Assembly (NCBI GenBank): GCA_002483285.1
Contig: DLHP01000016.1
Location: 1-64,000 of the forward strand
Source of the DNA: Flavobacterium sp. UBA7665
Lineage (GTDB): Bacteria; Bacteroidota; Bacteroidia; Flavobacteriales; Flavobacteriaceae
Length of the DNA stretch: 64,000 nucleotides
Reading direction: 5' to 3'
The position numbers and the translations under genes are program-made. Below, in pieces: positions 45,248-54,227 of the stretch. The notes under the pieces are model-generated. The model ran no database searches and had not been told where the DNA came from. It saw only the letters and a list, made by a program, of their open reading frames with translations. Position 1 is the stretch's first letter, and each line of letters starts with the position of its first letter.

Positions 45248-48007
45248 TTATTTTTTATCGGGGTAGTCGCTTGGCGTACACCCAAACATTTCCCGGAAAC
45301 ATTTTGAGAAATATGATACATCATTAAAGCCAACGGCATACGCAATTTCAGAAATATTGCCGTTGCTTTTTTGGAGTAACGCTGCTGCCATTTTTAGCCT
45401 TTCGTTTCTTAAAAATTCCATCGCCGAAACGCCCAACAAAGATTTAAGTTTCCGATGCAATTGCATACGGCTCATTCCCGCAGCTGATGCAAAATTTTCG
45501 GAAGAGAAATCGGCATTCGACAGTTCCTTGTCTAAAATAACCTGCAACTTCTCGATAAATTTCTCATCGACAGCATTGATGACGATATCAACCGGTCGCA
45601 AAACCAATTCCTGGCTGTACCGTTGGTGCAGTTTTTTGCGCTCGGCAATCAATTGATTTACCGTAGCTTTTACAATTGCATTGTTAAATGGTTTGGTCAG
45701 GTAAGCATCGGCGGTACTGGTCAAACCCTCAAGATGCGCTTCGTCTGATGTTTTTGCGGTCAATAACGCTACCGGAATAAAAGAGGTTAATTCGTTGCTT
45801 TTTATTTGTCGGGTGAATTCAAATCCATCCATTTTGGGCATCATTACATCCGAGAGGATACAATCGGGAATTTCTTTTTGCGCCAATTGCAAGCCTTTTT
45901 CACCATCATGCGCTTCGAGAATTTGATAGTCTGTCTTGAAAATATCCTTTAACAGCGAACGAATTTCGGCGTTGTCATCTACAATCAATAAAACGGGAAG
46001 CTCGGTTTTGGGATCGATTGCATTTTCAATAGTTGGATTTTCCGGTTTTGAAGCAATGACCACCGCATTTTCATTGGTCACGGCCAACGGTAAAAGCACT
46101 ATAAACGACAATTCGCCTTTTTCTAACGAAGTGGTAAAGGTTCCTTTGTACAAATCAACTAGTTCTTTGACCAAAGCCAAACCAATCCCAACGCCTGGAT
46201 CATCTTCATTTTTTTGATAAAAACGATCGAATAATTTAGGCAATTCTTCTTTTTTGACATCGCTTCCCGTATTAGAAACCACGAGTTTTAAATGTGAATT
46301 TTCTACAGTTGATGCAAAGGCAATCGATTCGTTTGGCGGTGCGTACTTGAAGGCGTTGGATACCAAATTGGTCACAATTTTTTCAATAACATCTTTGTCG
46401 AATACGTTATTTTCGAATGTTTTTTGAATGTTGGCTGTAAAGCGAATCCCTTTTTCTTTCGATTGAAACGCAAAGGATTCCATAATCGAGGCCAGCAGCG
46501 CACTGATGTTCCCTTCTTTTAAAATGAGTTTTACATTGCCGCTGTCTATTTTAGAAAGCTCAAGCAATTGATCGACAAGTTCCAGCATTCTATTGGCATT
46601 GGCATCAATCAGATTGAGTTTGCTTTTCTGGTTTTCATCTTCAATATCCGCTTGTAAACTCTGGACAGGGCTTTTGATCAAGGTCAATGGCGTCCTAAAT
46701 TCATGTGAAATGTTGGCAAAAAAACGGGATTTGATTGCATTCAAATTCTCAGAAATATACTTTTCTTTTTCGAGTTGCAAGGTTTTGATATACAGCGCAT
46801 AACTCAAAAATAAGATTTGAGCCAACGTACCTATTAAGATGGATAAGTTCGTTTTGATGTATATTTTATAGTGGTCTAAATCGAAGATTTTTCTCCCTAT
46901 AGACGCTAGAATTTCTTGTAGTAAATAAGAAAACACCAAAATTAGGCTCCCAATAAATACGTATTTTATAAAAGGTACTTTAATGTTTCTATACAATTGA
47001 AATATAGCCAACAGTATAAACGCAAACGAAACGGCCTTGTAAAATGAAAGCATTGATCTTGAAAACGTACTAAAACTATAAAAATAAAACCAATACGAAT
47101 ACGACAAATAAGTAAGAACGAGGCCCGATAAAACGATAAAGCATTGGAATAAAATATTAAAATACGGTTTGGTATCGATGAGTATCGACCGAATAAACAA
47201 GCAGTAAAAAACGATACACAAACCGTACGATATTTCTTTAATTAAATCATAATACAGAATTATTGATCCAAAGAAAAAATATTGATTGCGGTCGATTTCT
47301 ACCAGAATATAGATAAAAGTAAACAGTAGATAGCAGGAATAATAGAGGTTGTTTTTTGTCTTTGTCCTGAAAAACACGAATAGATTGTAAAAAAATAACA
47401 TAAAGATACCGCCGCACAGCAACGATAAAAGCAATCTATTGCCATGATAATATTGATAGCCGCCTAGTAAATAATTTTCAAATGCAGCCTCGCTACCGAT
47501 GTCAAACTTGGCAATCATAAATTCAAGAGTAAAAACTTCTTGTCTTAAAATAATTTGCTGTTTTTGAAACGGCAGCAGCTGAAACGTAAAGGAGTTGAAA
47601 ATCTCTTTAGAATACCGCTCCTCGCTTTTTTGCACAAACCCAATTGTTTTTGCTAAGGTGTCATTCTCAGAAAACACCCAAGCATCTACTTTTGGAGCAT
47701 TTGAGGTCCTAAATACCAAATTTAAAGTATCATTTGAAGTGTTTACTAAGTCGGCTGTCAACCATAAAATTTTCGGGAGCGCTAATTTTTCATCCTTGAC
47801 GCAATCGCAATACGGCTTCATTTTGCTTTTGAAAGCCTCTAAGTTTTTTGGATTTATCTTTTGGTCATCGGTCAATAGGAACAAGAAATTCCCTGATACT
47901 TCGAGGTTTTCAGAGTTTGAATTGATTTCGATCGGCTTTGCTTCTTTATTCTGGGAAAATAAAAGAACGGAGTAGAAAAAGGATAAAACGATTGATAACG
48001 ATTTCAT
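45248..48007 (-). CDS. Hybrid two-component system: 7TM sensor kinase, receiver and AraC-type regulator
   Basis: A 919-residue one-protein signalling system. Signal peptide 1-18, extracytoplasmic 7TMR-DISMED2-like domain (about 30-175), seven membrane segments (about 190-405), a HisKA domain with the phosphoacceptor His435 (ISHEFRTP), an ATPase domain with N-box NLVSNAFKYAP and GVGIGLALVKE, a receiver domain with acidic pair 677-678, phosphoacceptor Asp720 (LSDVMMPKMDG) and Lys772, and a C-terminal AraC DNA-binding domain (about 815-915). Hybrids of this kind normally regulate neighbouring genes; here the tail-fibre operon is downstream and shares the TGTAACA motif. The start at 48007 keeps the signal peptide. 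Confidence 0.94.
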   Translation of the reverse strand: MKSLSIVLSFFYSVLLFSQNKEAKPIEINSNSENLEVSGNFLFLLTDDQKINPKNLEAFKSKMKPYCDCVKDEKLALPKILWLTADLVNTSNDTLNLVFRTSNAPKVDAWVFSENDTLAKTIGFVQKSEERYSKEIFNSFTFQLLPFQKQQIILRQEVFTLEFMIAKFDIGSEAAFENYLLGGYQYYHGNRLLLSLLCGGIFMLFFYNLFVFFRTKTKNNLYYSCYLLFTFIYILVEIDRNQYFFFGSIILYYDLIKEISYGLCIVFYCLFIRSILIDTKPYFNILFQCFIVLSGLVLTYLSYSYWFYFYSFSTFSRSMLSFYKAVSFAFILLAIFQLYRNIKVPFIKYVFIGSLILVFSYLLQEILASIGRKIFDLDHYKIYIKTNLSILIGTLAQILFLSYALYIKTLQLEKEKYISENLNAIKSRFFANISHEFRTPLTLIKSPVQSLQADIEDENQKSKLNLIDANANRMLELVDQLLELSKIDSGNVKLILKEGNISALLASIMESFAFQSKEKGIRFTANIQKTFENNVFDKDVIEKIVTNLVSNAFKYAPPNESIAFASTVENSHLKLVVSNTGSDVKKEELPKLFDRFYQKNEDDPGVGIGLALVKELVDLYKGTFTTSLEKGELSFIVLLPLAVTNENAVVIASKPENPTIENAIDPKTELPVLLIVDDNAEIRSLLKDIFKTDYQILEAHDGEKGLQLAQKEIPDCILSDVMMPKMDGFEFTRQIKSNELTSFIPVALLTAKTSDEAHLEGLTSTADAYLTKPFNNAIVKATVNQLIAERKKLHQRYSQELVLRPVDIVINAVDEKFIEKLQVILDKELSNADFSSENFASAAGMSRMQLHRKLKSLLGVSAMEFLRNERLKMAAALLQKSNGNISEIAYAVGFNDVSYFSKCFREMFGCTPSDYPDKK

Positions 48008-48024
48008 TTGTCTGCACAAAAAAA

Positions 48025-48058
48025 TTAGTAAGTAAACTTATACAATCTTACTTACTAA
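48025..48058. promoter_or_regulatory. Long inverted repeat in the 5' region of the hybrid kinase gene
   Basis: TTAGTAAGTAA at 48025-48035 and TTACTTACTAA at 48048-48058 are perfect 11-base arms with a 12-base centre, starting 18 bases before the ATG. On the minus strand TAAGTTTA, a near match to TANNTTTG, lies within the centre and inner arm. It may be an operator overlapping the promoter, or a hairpin in the transcript. Confidence 0.5.
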
Positions 48059-48080
48059 AATTAATTTATACTATGAAATA

Positions 48081-48101
48081 TGTAACAGTTTTTGTGTTAC
48101 A
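48081..48101. promoter_or_regulatory. TGTAACA inverted repeat upstream of the hybrid kinase gene
   Basis: TGTAACA-GTTTTTG-TGTTACA, perfect seven-base arms, 74-94 bases before the kinase start. The word is shared with 45178-45205, which points to one DNA-binding protein for both sites; the AraC domain of the kinase is the obvious candidate. Confidence 0.5.
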
Positions 48102-48120
48102 TTAGTTTTGATGCCACTCG

Positions 48121-50109
48121 TTATACCTTCTCCTGCAACGCTTTAATTTCGTCACGCAAGCGCGCAGCCTGCATAAAGTCGAGGTCTTTCGCCGCTTTTT
48201 CCATCGCTTTGCGCTTGTCGCGGATGCGTTTCTCGATTTCGGGTTTGGTCAGGTATTCGGCTTCTTTTTCGGCCGCCTTTAAGATTGAGGCGCCAAGTTC
48301 CTGGTCTACTAGTTTGACCTTGGTGAAGATGTTGTCGATTTTTTTGTTGAGCGCCATCGGAACGAGGTTATGCGCCGTATTGTATTGCACCTGTTTGCTG
48401 CGGCGGTAATCGGTATCGTCGATAGCTTTTTGCATGCTCGCGGTCATTTTGTCAGCATACAAAATTGCTTTCCCGTTGAGGTTACGCGCGGCTCGGCCAA
48501 TCGTCTGGATCAGCGAGCGGTGGTTTCTAAGGAAGCCTTCTTTGTCGGCATCGAGTATGGCTACAAGTGACACTTCGGGCAAATCCAAACCTTCGCGCAA
48601 TAAATTCACACCAATCAGCACATCGAAAATCCCTTTGCGCAAATCCTGCATGATCTCGATGCGTTCGAGCGTGTCCACTTCCGAATGGATATAGCGGCAA
48701 CGGATGTTCACTTTAGTCAAATATTTCGCCAGTTCTTCGGCCATGCGTTTGGTCAACGTCGTCACCAAAACGCGTTCGTCGATTTCGGCGCGCAACTGGA
48801 TTTCCTCGATCAAATCGTCAATCTGGTTCAAACTCGGGCGCACTTCAATCACCGGATCCAAAAGTCCCGTCGGGCGGATGACCTGTTCCACGTACACACC
48901 GTCGCTTTTCTGCATTTCATAATCGGCTGGTGTTGCCGAAACGTAGATGACCTGGTTTTGCATCGCTTCCCATTCCTCGAATTTGAGCGGTCGGTTGTCC
49001 ATCGCGGCAGGCAAACGGAATCCGTATTCCACGAGGTTTTCCTTACGGCTGCGGTCGCCACCATACATCGCATGCACCTGTGAAACCGTGACATGGCTTT
49101 CGTCCACGACCATCAAATAATCCTTTGGGAAATAATCCAAAAGGCAGAATGGGCGCGTGCCGGGCAATCGTCCGTCGAGGTAGCGCGAATAATTTTCGAT
49201 TCCCGAGCAATAGCCCAGTTCGCGGATCATTTCCAAATCGAAATTCGTACGTTCCTCAAGGCGTTTGGCCTCCAGGTTTTTGCCGATTTCATTGAAATAG
49301 GTGACCTGTTTAACGAGATCCTGTTGGATTTCCCAAATCGCGCCCTGCAACACTTCGGGCGAAGTCACGAACATATTGGCGGGATACAAATTGAGTTCGT
49401 TGAATTTCTCGATGACTTGGGCGGTCTTGAGGTCAAAGCTTTCCACTTCCTCGATTTCATCGCCGAAGAAATGGATGCGGAAACCGTTGTCGGCATAACT
49501 CGGATAGACTTCCACGGTATCGCCCTTGATCCTGAAACTGCCGGGATTGAAATCGGCTTCGGTACGCGAATACAAACTTTGCACGAGTTGGTGCAACAAT
49601 TTAGTGCGCGAAATGACCTGGCCCTTATTGACGGGAATAATATTTTTCTGGAATTCGTTCGGGTTCCCGATACCGTACAAACACGACACCGAAGCCACAA
49701 CCAATACATCGCGCCGTCCCGAAAGCAAAGCAGCGGTCGTGCTCATTCGCATCTTTTCGAGCTCGTCGTTGATAGACAAATCCTTTTCGATGAATACGCC
49801 GGTCACGGGCATGAACGCCTCAGGTTGGTAGTAGTCGTAATACGAAACAAAGTACTCTACGGCATTGTTGGGGAAGAATTGCTTGAACTCGGCATACAAT
49901 TGCGCCGCGAGCGTCTTGTTGTGTGCGAGCACGAGCGTTGGGCGCTGCACTTCCTGGATTACATTGGCCACGGTAAAGGTTTTCCCCGAACCGGTCACGC
50001 CAAGCAACGTCTGGTACTTGTCGCCATCTTTTATGCCTTGTGCTAATTTTTGGATCGCCTGCGGCTGGTCGCCGGTGGGCTTGTAATCGGATACGACTTG
50101 GAAATTCAT
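48121..50109 (-). CDS. uvrB: Excinuclease ABC subunit UvrB
   Basis: UvrB verifies damaged bases in nucleotide excision repair with UvrA and then UvrC. The 662-residue protein has Walker A GVTGSGKT at 37-44, the damage-sensing beta-hairpin SYYDYYQPEAF at 89-99, a DESH box (VVDESHVTVSQ), helicase motif VI (QTIGRAARN), and a C-terminal UVR domain (EKRIRDKRKAMEKAAKDLDF, LRDEIKALQEK). Length is typical. A TAACTTTG -7 element lies upstream at 50135-50142 on the minus strand. Confidence 0.97.
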   Translation of the reverse strand: MNFQVVSDYKPTGDQPQAIQKLAQGIKDGDKYQTLLGVTGSGKTFTVANVIQEVQRPTLVLAHNKTLAAQLYAEFKQFFPNNAVEYFVSYYDYYQPEAFMPVTGVFIEKDLSINDELEKMRMSTTAALLSGRRDVLVVASVSCLYGIGNPNEFQKNIIPVNKGQVISRTKLLHQLVQSLYSRTEADFNPGSFRIKGDTVEVYPSYADNGFRIHFFGDEIEEVESFDLKTAQVIEKFNELNLYPANMFVTSPEVLQGAIWEIQQDLVKQVTYFNEIGKNLEAKRLEERTNFDLEMIRELGYCSGIENYSRYLDGRLPGTRPFCLLDYFPKDYLMVVDESHVTVSQVHAMYGGDRSRKENLVEYGFRLPAAMDNRPLKFEEWEAMQNQVIYVSATPADYEMQKSDGVYVEQVIRPTGLLDPVIEVRPSLNQIDDLIEEIQLRAEIDERVLVTTLTKRMAEELAKYLTKVNIRCRYIHSEVDTLERIEIMQDLRKGIFDVLIGVNLLREGLDLPEVSLVAILDADKEGFLRNHRSLIQTIGRAARNLNGKAILYADKMTASMQKAIDDTDYRRSKQVQYNTAHNLVPMALNKKIDNIFTKVKLVDQELGASILKAAEKEAEYLTKPEIEKRIRDKRKAMEKAAKDLDFMQAARLRDEIKALQEKV

Positions 50110-50134
50110 TTGGAAAATTTGAATCGTAAAGTTA

Positions 50135-50142
50135 CAAAGTTA
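50135..50142 (-). promoter_or_regulatory. Probable -7 element of uvrB
   Basis: TAACTTTG on the minus strand matches TANNTTTG, 26 bases before the uvrB start codon. Confidence 0.35.
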
Positions 50143-50167
50143 AACCACAAAAAAAGTTTCCGAAAAC

Positions 50168-51106
50168 TTAAAATTGCCATTCTTTTTGTTGCGATTCAGA
50201 CAGGAAAGTCCAGGTAACGATGCGGCTTGTTTTTTGTCCCTGCGCCATGTCGATGGTCTCGATTTTAACCGCGTCAACCTTGTTCAGCGTGCGGTAAATG
50301 GATTGCAGGTTGTCCTTTTTAGAAACCAGCGTCGTAAACCACAACACCTGTTTGGGGTATTTGGCACTTTCGTAAATCATTTGGGTGATGAAGCCGATTT
50401 CGCCGCCGTCGCACCACAGTTCGGCATTTTGTCCGCCGAAATTGAGCACGGGATTTTTGGTCTTCGTATTTTGAAGGTTATTGACTTTTCGGATGGTACT
50501 TTTGGTCGCTTCCTCCTGTGAGGCATGAAACGGCGGATTGCAGATCGTGAAAGCAAAGCGGTCTTCGGGCGTGATGATATTCTTGAAAATGAAACGCGGT
50601 TCGGTTTGCAATTGCAAGCTTACCGATTCCATGAGTTTGGGATTTCCCGCGATGATCTTTTTGCAATTCTGTAGCGCCTTCTCATCGATGTCGGTGCCTA
50701 CGAAAGACCAGCCGTAAACCGAATTTCCGATGATTGGATAAATGCAGTTCGACCCGATGCCGACGTCAAGACCTTGTACGGTTTCACCTTGCGGAATGTT
50801 GCCGTCGTTGGTACGAGCGAGCAAATCGGCGAGATAGTGTATGTAATCGGCACGACCGGGAATCGGCGGACACAAGTAATTCGCTGGAATGTCCCAATTT
50901 TCGATGCCGTAAAAAGTCACGAGCAATGCTTTATTCAATGCCTTGACTGCGTCGGGATTGCTAAAATCAATCGTGTCCGTCTGATACGTATTCGTGAACA
51001 CGAACGACTTGAGTTCGGGCAAAGTGGCGATCAGTTGCGCAAAATCGTAGCTCGATTGGTGTGCGTTGCGCGGATGCAGGTTGGCTTTTATAGGTTTAGG
51101 TTCCAT
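50168..51106 (-). CDS. rlmF: 23S rRNA (adenine(1618)-N(6))-methyltransferase RlmF
   Basis: RlmF methylates A1618 of 23S rRNA with SAM. The 312-residue protein starts MEPKPIKANLHPRNAHQSSYDFAQL, the normal family N-terminus; the frame continues 6 residues upstream but that start is less likely. The SAM-binding loop is GLDVGIGSNCIYP and the adenine N6 catalytic motif is NPPF (ICNPPFHASQEEA). It starts 20 bases after the stop codon of the Nudix gene, so the two are probably co-transcribed. Confidence 0.93.
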   Translation of the reverse strand: MEPKPIKANLHPRNAHQSSYDFAQLIATLPELKSFVFTNTYQTDTIDFSNPDAVKALNKALLVTFYGIENWDIPANYLCPPIPGRADYIHYLADLLARTNDGNIPQGETVQGLDVGIGSNCIYPIIGNSVYGWSFVGTDIDEKALQNCKKIIAGNPKLMESVSLQLQTEPRFIFKNIITPEDRFAFTICNPPFHASQEEATKSTIRKVNNLQNTKTKNPVLNFGGQNAELWCDGGEIGFITQMIYESAKYPKQVLWFTTLVSKKDNLQSIYRTLNKVDAVKIETIDMAQGQKTSRIVTWTFLSESQQKEWQF

Positions 51107-51126
51107 CGGCGCAAAGATACACACAT

Positions 51127-51708
51127 TTACCCGAGGATGTTGTTGATTTTGGCGTGTTGCAGCAACATAATCGTCTTGGCGTCCTTGATTTCGTTACCGA
51201 TCATTTGCATCGCTTTATCAAAGTCAAATTCAAGTACCTCGATGTTTTCCTGTTCTTCCGACAGCCCGCCGCCGTCATTGACTTTCATGTCTTTGGTGTA
51301 TTCGCCTGTAAAAAAGCAGATCGTTTCGGTGACCGAACCCGGCGACATATATACTTCGAACACTTTTTTGACTTCGCGGATGCTGTAACCGGTTTCCTCT
51401 TCGGTTTCCCGACGGATACAGTCTTCGGCATTTTCGGTATCCAAAAGTCCCGCGCAGGCTTCGATCATCATGCCTGTGGCGTTGCCGTTGAGGTAAGTCG
51501 GCATTCTAAACTGGCGCGTCAGGATAACGGTTTTATTGGCTTTGTTGTAGAGTAGGATGGTGGCACCGTTGCCGCGGTCGTATGCTTCGCGCGATTGGGT
51601 TTCCCAGCTGCCGTCTTTTTTCTGGTACTCGTAGGTGATTTTGCGCAGCGTATACCAATTGTCTGACAGGATTTTATTTTCGAGGATCTTGATTTTCGGG
51701 TTGTCCAT
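51127..51708 (-). CDS. Nudix hydrolase, GDP-mannose pyrophosphatase-like
   Basis: A 193-residue Nudix hydrolase, most like the NudK/ADP-ribose pyrophosphatase branch that splits nucleotide sugars. The Nudix box is AGLLDTENAEDC followed by IRRETEEETGY, which is canonical in the REUxEExG core. The first part (KIKILENKILSDNWYTLRKITYEY) and the later MSPGSVTETICFF are family-typical for GDP-mannose enzymes. No signal peptide. It is upstream of rlmF in the same direction. The exact substrate is not certain. Confidence 0.88.
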   Translation of the reverse strand: MDNPKIKILENKILSDNWYTLRKITYEYQKKDGSWETQSREAYDRGNGATILLYNKANKTVILTRQFRMPTYLNGNATGMMIEACAGLLDTENAEDCIRRETEEETGYSIREVKKVFEVYMSPGSVTETICFFTGEYTKDMKVNDGGGLSEEQENIEVLEFDFDKAMQMIGNEIKDAKTIMLLQHAKINNILG

Positions 51709-51796
51709 GGATTGGGTTTAGCGGATAACGCCAGTTTTAGTTTTAAATTATTCGGTAAATCGCCGAAAAATAATGATAAAAAAAAGATAAATCCCT

Positions 51797-51825
51797 TTGG
51801 ACTGTAGATTTATGCCGTAATTTTA
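51797..51825 (+). promoter_or_regulatory. Predicted promoter of the gene at 51854
   Basis: TTG at 51797-51799, an 18-base spacer and TAATTTTA at 51818-51825, one mismatch to TANNTTTG. Confidence 0.4.
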
Positions 51826-51853
51826 TCGGCGTTAAATCCCGGTTGCAAAAGCG

Positions 51854-52492
51854 ATGAAAAGAGTATTGTTTTTTTTAGTGATTTTCTCGGTTTGGGGTAT
51901 GTCGGCGCAAGGCGAATTCCTGAACAAATCCAACTCGCTGAGTGGGACAGGAATCAGTACACCCAATCCATCGGGCGGGATTGCCAAGCCTTCGGTATTC
52001 AGCCCAAAGCCAACCACTACGACCACCACCAAACAGAAACCAATAGAAGAAAAGCCCATCCAAATGCTTCAGGGTAACGATTTCGAAGATGCGGGCAAGC
52101 CAGTGCTCACCAAGTTGAACAGCAAAAGCGAAACCGATTTCAATCCAATATACGTCAATAAAAATATGGATTTTGGCCTTCTCAAAACCAAATCCGATTT
52201 CGTGAGAATCTGCTACCGCGATTACAGCGCACCCGATGGTGACTACGTCAGGATTTACACCAAAGACATGATGCTCGTTCCCATGGCGATACTCAGCAAC
52301 GAATGCCAATACATGAAACTCACGCTGCTCAAAGGGGAGAATGTCATCAATTTTGAGGCGCTCAATGAAGGGTCATCCTATCCAAACACTGGGGAATTGC
52401 AGGTTTTTGATGAAAACGGCGTACTCCTGACCGGCCAACGCTGGGGATTAGAAACCGGATACAAAGGCGTACTCACGGTCTACAAAGAGTAA
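51854..52492 (+). CDS. Hypothetical secreted protein
   Basis: The 212-residue protein has a signal peptide (RVLFFLVIFSVWGMSAQ), a linker rich in Thr, Pro and Lys (about 40-75, with PTTTTTTKQKP), and a beta-rich C-terminal domain (about 95-212) with DYVRIYTKDMMLVPMAILS and ENVINFEALNEGSSYPNTG. The domain recalls the beta-sandwich found in many secreted Bacteroidota proteins; no function is known. It is followed after 4 bases by a lipoprotein hydrolase, suggesting an operon. Confidence 0.7.
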   Translation: MKRVLFFLVIFSVWGMSAQGEFLNKSNSLSGTGISTPNPSGGIAKPSVFSPKPTTTTTTKQKPIEEKPIQMLQGNDFEDAGKPVLTKLNSKSETDFNPIYVNKNMDFGLLKTKSDFVRICYRDYSAPDGDYVRIYTKDMMLVPMAILSNECQYMKLTLLKGENVINFEALNEGSSYPNTGELQVFDENGVLLTGQRWGLETGYKGVLTVYKE

Positions 52493-52496
52493 GGCG

Positions 52497-53366
52497 ATGA
52501 AAATCGACGCCCGAAAATTCCAATTCCGTTTCAAATACCTTTTTTTCGGACTGCTGTTTTCTTACATCCTAATCTGCCAGTCGTGCATGACCATGCGCAT
52601 GACACCCAAAGAAACCCAGGCGTATTTTGATACTTCCCATTTGGGCTTTACAAGTAAAACGGTTACCATACAAAAGCACGCGTTGCATTACGTTGAAACC
52701 GGTAAACCACAAAATCCTACCTTGTTTTTCGTACATGGCTCGCCCGGAAGTTGGGATGCGTTTAAAAGTTACCTCACCGATTCGATCTTGCTGCGTAAAT
52801 TCAGGATGGTTGCGGTAGATCGCCCCGGTTTTGGTTATAGTGATTTTGGAACCGCACAAGATTTAGACACCCAGGCAAACCTTATCGAAAAACTCATCGT
52901 ACAAATTGACAACGGAAAACCCGTTGTACTCGTAGGCCATTCGCTTGGCGGGCCCATCATCGTAAAAATGGCGGCAGACGAGCCCAAAAAATTTGCACAT
53001 CTGGTGGTACTGGCAGGTTCGGTCGATCCGCATATGGAAACTGCCGAAATTTGGCGTATGGTGTTAAAAGCCAAGCCAGTCCGTTATTTGATTCCCGGTG
53101 CGCTGCGGCCGTCGAATGATGAATTGTGGTGGCTCAAGGATGATTTGTATGCGCTAGCCCCGAAACTCAAAAATATCAGCTGTGGTGTGACGATTATCCA
53201 TGGCACGAAAGATCAACTCGTGCCTTACGGCAATATGGCTTTCCTGCAAAAGCGATTGGTCAATGCGAGTAGTGTCGATACGATTTCCATTGAAGGTGCC
53301 AACCATTTTATTCCGTGGGAACATTTTGAATTGATCCGCAACACGCTAGTCAACCTCAAGCTTTAA
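52497..53366 (+). CDS. Alpha/beta hydrolase, probable lipoprotein
   Basis: The 289-residue protein has an N-terminal hydrophobic segment ending LICQSC, which may be a lipobox with Cys30, and then an alpha/beta hydrolase domain: oxyanion motif HGSPGSWDAF, nucleophile GHSLGG, an acid in HGTKDQLVP and the catalytic His in GANHFIPWE. It resembles haloalkane-dehalogenase-like or esterase enzymes without a close match in substrate. It follows the secreted protein gene and overlaps the convergent thiN stop codon by 4 bases. Confidence 0.82.
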   Translation: MKIDARKFQFRFKYLFFGLLFSYILICQSCMTMRMTPKETQAYFDTSHLGFTSKTVTIQKHALHYVETGKPQNPTLFFVHGSPGSWDAFKSYLTDSILLRKFRMVAVDRPGFGYSDFGTAQDLDTQANLIEKLIVQIDNGKPVVLVGHSLGGPIIVKMAADEPKKFAHLVVLAGSVDPHMETAEIWRMVLKAKPVRYLIPGALRPSNDELWWLKDDLYALAPKLKNISCGVTIIHGTKDQLVPYGNMAFLQKRLVNASSVDTISIEGANHFIPWEHFELIRNTLVNLKL

Positions 53367-54025
53367 TCATAACATTCCATAAGCAACAAGTCGCCGTCGG
53401 TATGGGTAATTTCAACCAATCCATCCTGCGCCACGCTGTTGCTGTTGCCGATTCGGTAGCCCATAGTGAGCGAGTCTGCCGTCAATTCGTACTTTAAATT
53501 TCGTGAAGTAATGCCATCGACCGTCCCGATTGGAATCAGCGAAATGATCGTTCCCGCCGGATACCATTTGCTAAACGAACGCGGCAACAGGTAAACGCGT
53601 GAGTTGTCGTCGAGTATAACGATCTTGATTTTATCACGGTAACGCGCGAGGTTGGTGAGGTTGGCAAGCGTGTGGTCGGCACGGCGGCCTGTAGCCCAGA
53701 TTACGTTGACGGCAGGAATCCCACGCTCGATTAAATAATCCAATGCTTTTTCAAGGTCGGTTTTCTCCTGGTTGGGCGCGAAGACAATCTCCACGGGTTG
53801 CTGCTCGCGTACAAATTCATGCGGGTCGAAACCGTTGTCAAAGTCTCCCAAAAGCACGTCTACCTTGATGTTGAGTGCCGTAACGCGCGCTATTGCGGCA
53901 TCCAAAACAACCACCAAAGGCGACCATTCGAGCAACTGCCCGAGCAACTCGTTGTTGCAAGCGGCGCCGTTAGCAATGATGAGCGCGGGTTCCTGGTCGT
54001 CGCGGACGATGTGGTGGGAAGACAT
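53363..54025 (-). CDS. thiN: Thiamine diphosphokinase
   Basis: Thiamine diphosphokinase makes thiamine pyrophosphate by transferring diphosphate from ATP to thiamine. Motifs seen are LIIANGAACNNELL, VVVLDAAIARV, DVLLGDFDNG (metal-binding Asp pair), TDLEKALDYLIERG, GRRADHTLANL and the C-terminal domain GTIISLIPIGTVDGITSRNLKYELT. The protein is 220 residues from 54025 (MSSHHIV); the open frame continues 114 residues upstream but overlaps the end of the neighbouring DUF4249 gene and is not coding. No riboswitch is seen. Confidence 0.93.
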   Translation of the reverse strand: MSSHHIVRDDQEPALIIANGAACNNELLGQLLEWSPLVVVLDAAIARVTALNIKVDVLLGDFDNGFDPHEFVREQQPVEIVFAPNQEKTDLEKALDYLIERGIPAVNVIWATGRRADHTLANLTNLARYRDKIKIVILDDNSRVYLLPRSFSKWYPAGTIISLIPIGTVDGITSRNLKYELTADSLTMGYRIGNSNSVAQDGLVEITHTDGDLLLMECYD

Positions 54026-54055
54026 TTTAAATTTTAGATGTTGAATGTTGAATGG

Positions 54056-54063
54056 CAAAGATA
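54056..54063 (-). promoter_or_regulatory. Probable -7 element of thiN
   Basis: TATCTTTG on the minus strand, a perfect TANNTTTG, 30 bases before the start codon at 54025. It supports the short reading of thiN. Confidence 0.45.
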
Positions 54064-54227
54064 ACGAAACGGAGGCTGGAATCTTAGCCCGGATGGCAAT
54101 GGAAAACAAAATGGCTTGCCGAATTTTTGGTTTTGTTTTCCCGCAAAAGTGACCAGCGGAAACTTTTTCGGGGATTACAAAACCTATCGGGAAGCCATTT
54201 TTTTGGAATGAACAGCCGGATTGGCTC

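Noticed and set aside
54026..54227. Possible TPP riboswitch between the DUF4249 gene and thiN
   Set aside because: I looked for the conserved CUGAGA and ACCUGA parts of the TPP element and did not find them in the expected order.
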